Made by a program: the position numbers and the translations under genes. Positions 51,101-60,919 of a stretch of DNA of 64,000 nt are shown here, in pieces (positions within the stretch are counted from its first letter, which is position 1; each line of letters starts with the position of its first letter). Below the pieces are notes generated by a model, which searched no databases, was not told the origin of the DNA, and saw only the letters and a list, made by a program, of their open reading frames with translations. The DNA comes from Pegea sp. RAD2-039 (lineage: Eukaryota; Chordata; Thaliacea; Salpida; Salpidae): positions 1,178,001 through 1,242,000 of the forward strand of contig JAQGEQ010000354.1 in NCBI GenBank assembly GCA_034620365.1. Direction: 5' to 3'.

Positions 51101-52732
51101 TCCAAATTTATCATACTGAAACATAATATAAGAGATAAGTGATATTTCAAGTTATTTGAAACGCATTCCTGATGAATTGTATCATATTTTCAAAAAAATG
51201 CTACTATTTCATAACTAATTTTATTATTTAGTTTATTTTATTCTATTTATTCTTAAACAAACCTTGTTTTTCTATTAGATTAAAATTTATTTTGGTTTGC
51301 GTTTATTTCAAAAAAGTTAAGATTGTGAAATTCTTAACCAAAACATTTTATAGTGAATAAAATCTTACTAAAATAGTTTTTAAAAGCAAACTTCTTTTGA
51401 TGGAAGCTCAATTGCAATTAAACTGATTTAAATATAGATTAATATGAAAAGTGTATGTAATTATCATGGTATTATGTATATTTTTTTATTAGTTTAGCTT
51501 AAGAAGCAATTATGTTGTTTAATTTTTGTTGCTTAGCCGAGAAAATTAAAATTTTTACAATTAAAACTGCCTTTAATTAAATTACAAACCTTTTTTATCT
51601 GACATAGATTAGATGTAAATTCATAATTTTCATAGTTTATCCATTTTTGTGGAAAGCATTCTTTAGTTTTCTGACACAGAAATTCATCAGGATGACATCG
51701 AAGTTGTAAAAAAGTGGAAGTTACTCTATCACAACCCCAAACGATGTCTCCTCGTTTCTCACATCTGCTTAAATAATTCATTTAGAGTATTTTTATTCAA
51801 TTGTTTTAATTATTTGCTTCATTGAAGTAAAATATTCAACTTTTTTAAATATCTCAATTTATCAAACAAATATCAGTTTGCCTTGCTTCATTTTTTATTC
51901 AGTTTCTAGGAAAGTTTTAATTTTGTCCCAGAAGTTAAGTTTGATTGTATAATCATTTGAAGCAAACTTATAAACTTTTAAAGAAATTTTATCGATTAAT
52001 AGTTTCAACAAAATTAACCAAAAATCATTAAATTTTAAATTGAACAAATTGTAGATTTCATTTTGTTTTTAAAATTCTTTTATACTTGGCTTTTGCTGAA
52101 TCAAAAACTACTGAACTTTATTTAAAAAAATAATTTTACTTTTGTTTTGATTTTTCAAAAATTTTAAAAGCCTTATTAAACTATTAAAACGATTCAAACT
52201 TAAAAAGTACAAAAAATTGGTTTAAACTTATATAAATTGGAATTACAGATGAACAAAGTTTACTTCTCACCCTTCTGGACAACGAATTTCATCATCGGTA
52301 CATTTTAAAGTAACTCCACAATACCTATAAGCTAAAGTCCTACGAACACAAACTTCATCACCAATTTTAAGACGATTAAAAGATCTTAAAGTTCTGCATT
52401 TATGATATCCATCTTCAGGCCTACAAGGTTTACTGCTTTCATGTTTCCTTGATGATTTATCTGTTTAAGTTGAAGCATTTTGAAATTATTTTTAGAAACG
52501 AAACCTTCAAAAATTTATATTTGAATTAAACCTAGTTTTTATAATTTAAATTCCTTAAAAGATTAATTTCGAGAACAAAAGAACAGTTTCACAAGTTATT
52601 TTCAATTCTAATGTTTTTAGAAAGTAAATTAATTGTTTTGTAATGATTTGTTAGTTACTTACATTTCCAACTCAAAGTGAAAGTGAAAGAAAACAAAACC
52701 ACAAAACAAATCCATTGAAAAAGTTGCAGCAT
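48158..52732 (-). pseudogene. LDLa-repeat heptahelical receptor, copy A, with one premature stop
   Basis: Four exons: 52732-52663 (signal peptide, core FVVLFSFTFTLS), 52460-52271, 51767-51590 (Cys-rich) and 51115-48158. Exon 4 encodes up to nine LDLa modules (CKDGSDE, CKDSSDE, CPDASDE and similar), then seven membrane segments including QLAVSDLVMGVSLSI (TM2) and INSAINPIIYS (TM7, NPxxY). Full length would be about 1,131 residues. At 50180-50182 the minus strand reads TAA where copy B has TCA (Ser), cutting the product at about 457 residues, before any membrane segment. No other break is seen and exon 4 has exactly the same length as in copy B. Related receptors are the rhodopsin-like LGR/relaxin type and snail GRL101. 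Either a young pseudogene, a null allele, a sequencing error, or a gene now making a secreted LDLa ectodomain. Confidence 0.8.
51764..51767 (-). promoter_or_regulatory. Tandem NAGNAG splice acceptor of receptor exon 3
   Basis: The acceptor reads AAGCAG. Both AGs give an in-frame join to exon 2 (GG|C AGA TGT or GG|A TGT), so alternative use would add or drop one Arg-containing position before a Cys. Confidence 0.5.
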
Positions 52733-55369
52733 TTTCAAATACAACTTATATTTTGTTTTCAATTAAAGCACTTCAAAACAAAACTGAAATTGAAATCAGA
52801 TTAGTTTAGTTTAAACTGTTAACCCTAGATCAAACGATTTAATCAAAATTCAGAAAAATACAGGAAATTAAATAATTGGAATGTATCTTTAAAAAAACTC
52901 TAAAAACTAATTTACTCTAAAAATTATTGTGCTTTGAACCAAGAAACTTTTTTTAACTTTAAATAATTAAGATTTAAATCTAGAAATAAAGAAATTAATT
53001 TCAAACATGATGATGAGGTTACCAAAACCTTTTCATGCTTTTGTTAAAGTTTTCAATTCACTTTTCACATTTTATTTAATAATAATTTATATCGTAATCT
53101 TCAACTAAATAATTCAGGTAGATAACTACTCTTTAATTAAATAAGAAATGAAATTGTCAGAACAAAACTAAAAGAGAATTAATAAAGTAAATATAGAAAT
53201 TATAATTAAAGTTTTTTTGATCGAAATAAATCAGTTTTTTGAACTTTTAATAGACTAATAACAAACTGAAACAATTTTTACTCAATTATTCAACTCTTAT
53301 TTAGTTTACCATTTATTAGTTTTCTGCTCTTAAATTTCAAATGAAACGCTTATTTTATACAAACAAAAGTAGAATGGTATTTACAACATTATTTTCGATT
53401 AAGTAAGAAATTTCAAACTAAAATTTCCTAAAACTTAGAAAGGAAACTTAAGAAAAAGCTCTCAATTTAAACAAATAGTTAATCTTAAAAGCAAATATTT
53501 TTGCTAAGAAACTATTTTATTCACAAAGATAGGAAGTTGAATCAATCCAATAACTATTTAGATAAAAACGTGAAGAAAATAAGTTGATGATGTATTGAAT
53601 AGTTTCGTGAAGTTACAAATACTTTTATAAATCTCTTTAAATGAATAATGATTTGAAAACAAACTTTTAAATTCTTTATGTTAATCAAATTGAAAATATA
53701 ATTGTATCAAAAGTAAATTAAAAGTAACTCAATTTTACATTTTGTTTTTATAATTTTGGAATCATTCTGAACTAATTAAAAAAGGATTTGCTAACAAACA
53801 TCAGGCATAATATTTAAGTCAACTTAAAATTCAACTTGACAAACTTTTATATCTTTTAATCCATAAATCTTATTTTTACGTAAAACTAAAAATTGATGTT
53901 TTATATTTCTATATTTAAAATTCAAATATATATTTCAACACTTGCATTATATTTGAAAGCTTAAATTTACAGGAAAATATTTAGATTTTAAATTAATTAA
54001 CAAATTTTTAAATGACTTTTAGATCTATTAAATATTATTTAAAGTATCAGTTAAACTTTATTTTCTATTTTTACAATATTCAAAATTTGTTCTGTCAACT
54101 TCCTGGGTAATGTAGCTGGTTATGATTTTTGATGAATGAAAAATGTTTTGAGGTGAAATTGTACAATCTCTCAACAGATATTACTTCAAAATGATTTGTG
54201 TATATATGATGTTTTCAAAGACTGTTGCTGTATGATTGACAGACTTCAAATTAAAAAGAAAAATAGAAGAATGCATAAATATGGTAATATATCTGATTAA
54301 TAACAAAATTTTTGAGAAATTTTAGGATATCAAATAACTGAAACTAAAAAAAAATTTGTAATTTTATTACGATGGAAAGGTTAAATCAAATATTGTTAAT
54401 TGTTAGAAAAAAGTTGCTTTAAATAAGAATTATTTTTGTTTAAATTAACAACTAAAGTTATTTCAACATTTATGATTTTCAATAAAGAAGTAAAAAGTAT
54501 TTTTAGTGGTTTGTTGATTTCGGTCAGGGTTCTCCAAATTACTTTTATTGACTTTTTTGAAAGCTTTAAGACTTTTGTTTTCAATTTGCTTTTTAAATTA
54601 ACCTTTGTGGAAAAGTAATTTATTTCGATGTTTTCTTTTAAGAGTTTCAAAAGTATTACATTAGGATAAATTATTTAAATAAACTAGTAAATTCTAATCA
54701 ATCACTTTATTTTGTTTCTTCAGTTTTGTCTTACAATCATCTTAAATTTATCAAGTTGAAAGAAAATCAGTTGATCAAGTTAATCGCGTGCATAAGACAT
54801 CTGGAAAATAAACTTTAAAGAATTTAAATGAAAAAGATGCTTGCTTGTAGTAGGAAATGTTGATAATTTAATTAATTTGAAACTGACATTACGATTAAGA
54901 TTTTTGTGAAAGATTTTGATAATAATAAATAGTATTTGAAGATGTGTTATTATAAAAAAATTTAGTCTTGAATTTTTAAACTATTTATTTACTGATGTTG
55001 AAGTCGACCTTTTTTGTATCCTGATCTTTTAATGTTGACTCAAAGCTGGATTCTTTTCTGACATCATTTAAAATTCATAAAAACTGTAGTTTTAGTCAGG
55101 AGCTTGAATTCTAGAATGATAATCAGAAGTAATTCCAATTTTAGCGTTGACTTTTCGTGTATTTTTTAATTTTAGGTGTACATCTTTAATTTAATGATTT
55201 TACTTTAAGAAAGTTGATATTTGTAACTTTGTACTAAGACACAGATACTTTTAGTGGAGGTTTAAGATAACAGTTTATATTATTGTAGAAAACTCAACAC
55301 CAAATGAAAATATAGTTTAAAAGTTACTGATATAAATCATACAATCTTTAACTTCAAAAGAAATATAAA
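52733..55369. other. Upstream region of receptor copy A
   Basis: AT-rich. The promoter of copy A should lie just right of 52732. A stretch at 54465-54600 is repeated at 57060-57200 in the same orientation, about 70 percent alike by eye. It is probably the conserved upstream part of the duplicated unit. No gene called. Confidence 0.4.
54465..54600. repeat. Dispersed repeat, copy 1 (partner at 57060-57200)
   Basis: Shares AAAGTAAAAAGTATTTTT-like and TTGTTGATTT(C/T) words in the same order and spacing with 57060-57200. It sits about 1.8 kb upstream of receptor copy A, and its partner lies upstream of the relic receptor copy. This fits a remnant of an ancestral receptor duplication unit. Confidence 0.5.
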
Positions 55370-56170
55370 AGGTTTAAAATTTTCATGGCATGATTTAAAC
55401 CAAATGAAGTGAATGAAACTTTGTTATAACACGTAGGTATGAAAAAATTCTCATCAAAACATTTATAATAAAGCTATCCATTAATTTCACTAAACTACTA
55501 AATAAGTTTTAGCAGTGAGATGATATTTGTTTATTGAAATTTAAAAATGAAGCAATATAATTAAAAGCAATTTTCTAATCCAATTATAAATATAAATTCA
55601 AGAATAAAATCTGTTATGACTTAATTTAGATAAGATGAAACTTTAGCTGGTAAATAAAGTAATTAGTGTTTAGTATAAATTTAGTTTTTACCAAATAATT
55701 CTTTTAATATTCATTAAAACAAAAAGAAAATTAAATAGCTTCAAAGATCAAAGCAATTTGAATCTCTAACTTGAAGCTATCAAACGGTGATTAAACTTCC
55801 GCTACTTCCTATCTTATCATGATAAAATGTGTCATAAAAATAATCAACTCACAAATTAGTTCATTATTATTGGTAAGTGAATTTTTTAATATTTATTTTA
55901 AATTCTTGTTTTTTTTGTATTTTTAAATTTATTAAAATTCTTCTTCCGGCTAAAACTTTGTTTTTTACGTAAAATTAGTTTTTATATTACTGGAAACACT
56001 ATCGAATTAAAAAATAAGTTCCCTAACACAAATCAATCTTTTCAAAACTGTTATTATATTTACTGAACTTAGCTCTTTACAAATTTTGAACAGTTAGAAA
56101 ACTAGAAATTAAATAATTTTATTTAGTATTTCACAGATTTTCTTTTTACATTTTGATCACAATTGTGAAT
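55370..56170 (-). repeat. 3' flank of relic receptor copy
   Basis: Matches the 3' flanks of copies A and B in the same order (GGCATGATTTAAACCAAATGAAG at the far end, then the GGCTAAAACTTTG segment near 55945, then the terminal AGATTTTC block near 56135). It shows that a third receptor gene once stood here. Confidence 0.6.
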
Positions 56171-56300
56171 ACTTTCAAGCTCAACATTTATGCTTTGTTT
56201 CATTTTACAAAATTTCTGGTTTATAAAACTTTTAATGGTTTCATCGATATCTGTGTAAATGATCAGATGTATTGCACTATCGATTAGTAAAAAGAAAGAT
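56171..56300 (-). pseudogene. Relic third receptor copy: TM7 and tail only
   Basis: The minus strand reads LLIDSAIHLIIYTDIDETIK and then SFINQKFCKMKQS. This aligns with LPINSAINPIIYSGIDKTIT and SFIRINCCRMKQE of copy B. The NPxxY motif has decayed to HLIIY. Upstream of this piece the homology stops and LINE sequence follows. Only about 40 codons remain. Confidence 0.8.
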
Positions 56301-56379
56301 CTTTTGAATAAGATTGAATGCTGCTGATAATTAATGAAATCAAATGTTTTATAAATAAATCAAATCATATAATAAGATA

Positions 56380-56640
56380 AAGCTGTTTAATTTTATTTCT
56401 TGTAAATCAAGAATGAGTTTGTTGTGTAGGATAGAATCAATCGCTGTAGCAAAATCGAGAATCATGATGTCACAAGGAACATTATTTTCATAGTTGGCTG
56501 TAATAAATTTGCTGATTAATAAAATGGTAGAAATTTTTCAATCGACTATTCAACGATATCAGTGAACAGTGAGTAAATAGTATTGATGTTGTCAGTAGAG
56601 TTGAACATAGAAATCCACTCCAAGCTTGATAGAAATTCTT
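56380..56640 (-). mobile_element. LINE fragment with reverse transcriptase motif
   Basis: The minus strand reads EFLSSLEWISMFNSTDNINT, then IYSLFTDIVE, a stop, then SIEKFLPFY. This is the same linker as at 6955-7060 of the 5' LINE (FNSTENINAIYSSFTNIV). It then jumps to LDFATAIDSILHNKLILDLQ, a reverse transcriptase motif A of the LDFSKAFD type with the catalytic Asp. It abuts the relic receptor and lacks both ends. Confidence 0.75.
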
Positions 56641-57059
56641 TTACTATTTCTACGAAAAAAGTTCCATTTGGTTGAAGTATTGACTTATCATGTTTAAAAA
56701 ATCAAACAAATTAAAAAACGTATTAAAAATTCGTTATTGAAAATAATTGACTTAATCTGAACATTCTATAAATTATTATTACTCTATTATATATTATCAT
56801 AAAATATACTTTATTTATAATTTATTATCAGAACTTATTCAATATTAAACCTGCAATAATCTAGGTACCTCTTAAAATAGTTATCATTGAAGAACTACCT
56901 CAACTCAAATTAGTTAATAATGTCAATGAGATGTTTATGAAAATTCTATGTGTTAACCACAGCAAATACAAAGTAATTAATTTCGAATCTAAAAACAATT
57001 AATTTTTCTATTTTACTTTAGAATCAAAAATTTTTTTTTCTTCTTCTCGAAAATTGTTC

Positions 57060-57200
57060 ATCATTTTTAGATTTCAATAAAAAAGTAAAAAGTATTTTTG
57101 GTGAATTGTTGATTTTCATCAGAGTTCTCAAAGCTACTTTAATAAACTTTTTAAAGAATTCCAGATGTTTATTTTCAGTTTGCTAATTAAAACAATTTCT
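57060..57200. repeat. Dispersed repeat, copy 2 (partner at 54465-54600)
   Basis: Same word order as the partner, in the same orientation. Its place, about 0.8 kb from the relic TM7, against about 6.3 kb for the equivalent distance in copy A, implies that most of the middle receptor gene was deleted. Confidence 0.5.
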
Positions 57201-57608
57201 TATGATTTTCTTGAGGTATAATAAAGTTATTTCATTTATATTTAACATACTTACGTCAGCGGTAAATTACTTTACTGTTTATAATTCTAATTATATCACA
57301 TTCACCCCGACCAAATAATTGGGCAAACAGTAAAGATTGCATGTTGTCTCATTATTTGGAAGATGTTTTTCTTGTACTATTATAAGCTTTTCAAAATAAA
57401 ATATTTAAGTTTGAAAAATGGTTAGAACTCGAATTTAGTAACGAATGTAACTAGTTACCAGAAAAACCTATTTATTCGACTATCGTTGATAAATAACAAT
57501 TATAAAATATTTCAATTAACATTTTTTTAACTAGTTTAAAATTTAGTGGCCATTTTGATTCTTGTAATATACTAGTAAAATTTGATTTTTGTAGAAAAAT
57601 TATCTAAG

Positions 57609-58844
57609 ATGGTGAGCAAATAATCTACAACATTTTAAGAATTAATTTTTCAGCATTAAATGAATATTTAAACTAGTTTTATGTCAATAATAAAAAATAT
57701 TAAAGTTTCTTTTATAAAACTAAGTTTGTGAATAAAAGTTTGGTTAGTTTACCGACATAATTTTCTGCCAATTCTTTTGAAATCTAGAAGTAATGAAACT
57801 TTTTTAGAAAATATTTTACATTTTAATAATGTTGTAAATATCAACTTATGATTATTACAAATTTATTGTAATTATTAATTTATTGTAAATTTTCTGAATT
57901 TTCAATTTTGCAGGAGGTGAAATTATTGAGTTCTTCTGAAGACGATGATAAAGCAGATTATTTAGATAATCTGATCTGCTTACCTTCCATATATATATCA
58001 AAAAATTCTCCGCCAGCCTTACCATTACTTTTATCTGATGAAAAAGAAAATAAAGCTTCATATAATCAGGTGAATGATTCAATAATCAGTAAAACATAAA
58101 CAAAATCGTTTTATAGAAACTTCATCAATCTCAATTTTCAGAAAAAGAAAACTGGACGCCGAGTTGAATGGATATTAGGAAAGCAAATACTTGTAAGATA
58201 TTCTAAACTAGTAGAAAATAATAAACTGCTCATTAAGTCACTTACTTATGAAAAGATTAATGATTTATGTAAAATAATTAGTTGAATCTTTGAAACGATA
58301 ACAGTTTCATTGTAATAAGAACTCAAGTTGAACAAATATAAACACCAAAGCAAAAAACAAGCTGAGCAAAGAGATCAAGTTTAATTCTGAACATTTTTAC
58401 AGATCTTAGAAACAATCTACGAAGGGAAAATTTGGTTTAAAAAACCGTTATTGATTCAATCTGAAGTTTTAAAAATTGAAGTAAATACTTTTCGGAAGAT
58501 ATTGAACCTTAATTTGTAAAACTATTACTAAAGTAAAGTAATAAAATAAATTACTATTCTTCTAATAATTTTAGTAAAATTAATTCTTAAACTTCTAGAA
58601 CCTTGAAGATGATCATGAAAGCTTAGAGGAAATTGAAAATAAAAGTTTAGTACAAGAAGTTTTAGAAGAAATAGTTGAGAAGGTAGTGATAGATGTCGAT
58701 AGAATTGTTTTTAGTGAAAGCTTTGAAAACGAAGAAGAAGTGGATGATGGAGATACTGACTCAGTAGAGTTTAGTGAAGATGAAGATTGGGATGATCCTA
58801 AACCTGATTCAGATGAAGAGCTTAAATCAGCTCAGAAATCATAA
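57609..58844 (+). CDS. Small acidic protein of unknown function
   Basis: Five exons by eye: 57609-57611 (ATG only, donor GTGAGC), 57914-58069, 58142-58192, 58403-58480 and 58599-58844. They give about 177 residues with frame kept at every join. The product begins MEVKLLSSSEDDD, has a short basic patch (KKKTGRRVEWILGKQ) encoded by exon 3, and ends in a strongly acidic tail (VEFSEDEDWDDPKPDSDEE). No signal peptide or membrane segment. I do not recognise the family. It lies inside the receptor duplication unit on the opposite strand. The start is uncertain: the frame is open upstream of the ATG, and the first exon may begin elsewhere. Correct splice sites at four introns and biased acidic composition support a real gene. 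Confidence 0.55.
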
Positions 58845-60919
58845 AGAAAAATCGTAAAGAAAATCTCTTTATTTTGACATTTGTGGTTGACTTTACTAAG
58901 AATCGTATGTGTTTAAGTAATTCTCTACAAACAAAAATAGCTTATGCTACGAGTTATTTGGAGCAGTATCTACCATTTATACAAACTTTCCTTTTGCAAG
59001 ATTTAACTTGCTGATGAAAATATATCATATTTCAACCCTATCAAACTATCAGTCTGCAATATGTCAAAGGCTTTTCAGCATGTTGATGAACAAGTTCAAA
59101 AACTGTGGAAGTAATTTGTAAACTTTAATGGAGTTGTCTGTTAATTTTATGAGAACAGATGGAAATATATACTTTGATCTTATTTAGTTAGATTTGGTGT
59201 TTATGCAACCAGATTTTGAGCTGAAACAAAAGTTTAAAGGTGAATTTCTCCTAGATATCTGAAGTCAGTTCCGGAGGAGAATCCTTGGCTTAAAAAAATG
59301 ATCAAAAAATCGCTTCTATATTTAATTTAATATTAATATATGAACTTTGTTTTAATGAAATGACTAAAAGAAAGATATTTTCATTTTTGCAGCCGAATAA
59401 TTGAGAGATTTTTTAATTACATCTTAATAAGCATGATATTTAAACGATGTTTTATTTATTAAGTCAAAAAAATTTTGAAATCATATTAGTCATAAGATTG
59501 TTAAAATAAAGTTGATCTTATTTATAATTTGCAATAAATTTTAATGTCACAGACCCGAGTTTGATTTATTATAATCTTGTAACTTAAAGTTTTAGCGCAA
59601 TAAGCTTAAAATTTGTCGACAAAAAGGTTTCAAATTACAAAACTTCATTTCCTTATCCCTAATATTTATAATCCACAAATAATTTTTTTATAATTTTTCA
59701 ATATTCACTAACTCTATTAAAATGGAGAATTTATCATTTTAGATTGCATAATTTTTCTTTGTGTTTTACCATTAACAGCAACTTAAATGATAAACATTGT
59801 CAGCTATGTATATATTGTTATTAATAATTTGAAGCAAGATATTTTAAGGTTTCATAATTTTTAAAGAAATTTTTAAAGTAGAAAACAAATTGTTGCATTT
59901 CTTAATTAACTGTTAAAACGTTCTTAAGAGATTTGTAAATTAGAAATATGTTGCGTTCTACCTAAATTACTTAAAAAACAGCCCAATCATAAAAACTTTT
60001 AAAGTTACTAATTTTATATTTTAAATATGACTTTGGAAAAAGTTCAAACAAATTGATATTTTCATGACATGTTTTAAATAAAATGCAATTAATTAAAACT
60101 TTTTTATTGTTATAAAAATAAACTTTTCTCTAAAGCTGTAAATTTTGTAAGTAGAACAGATATATATTGAAAATTAATTTATTAGTTTACATCAAATTGG
60201 AAATATAAATATACCGAATATGGTCAAATGTCAAAAAAATTAGTTTTCTTAGCTTAAAACTGTCAAGATGTGATTAAACTTCCGCTACATCCTATCTTAT
60301 TCTATTAAGATGTATTATAGCAATACTCAACTCACAAAATAACTTCATTTTTAGTAAAAAGAAAAACTTTTAAATTTTATTCTTAATAATTTGTGCTTCT
60401 GTTTTTCTCTATCTAATACATTTCTGCTTCCAGCTAAAGCTTTGTTTATTTTGTAATATTAGATTTCAGATTACCAAAAACAAAATCAAACTAAAAAACT
60501 CTTTCGAATACAAATCATTTTATTTGTTATTTTATTCATCTATATATTCATTGGTTATGTAGTACTCCACTGAAGCAAGCCATACTAAAACTCTATATAA
60601 AGTGATTTGCATTTTGATTATCTTTGTTAGCAATAGAACTATAAGCATATTTTAGATACACAAAATTTGTAAACTTACATCAAACTATAACAAGTTTATC
60701 ATTCAAGTATGTTTTTACTATTTAAGAAGATTGATTTATTGAAAGGCTTATAGTTATCGTACAATATTCAATTTTTTAACGGTAAAAACTGAAAATATAG
60801 CTTTCAGAGATACACAAATACACAATGACTGAAAACATAAAACTAATTCTGATTACAAGTGAAAAGATACAACTTAAAACAATTATTGGAGATATTTTGA
60901 AATATTTTTCAAATCTTGT
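58845..60919. other. Region between acidic gene and receptor copy B
   Basis: 58845-59300 has a few readable but broken frames (for example QPDFELKQKFKGEFLLDI then a stop) that I cannot assign. 59690-60919 is the 3' flank of receptor copy B and matches 46800-48157. The rest is AT-rich with no feature. Confidence 0.4.

Noticed and set aside
58850..59300. Possible decayed reading frames downstream of the acidic gene
   Set aside because: Short pieces broken by stops with no family I can name.
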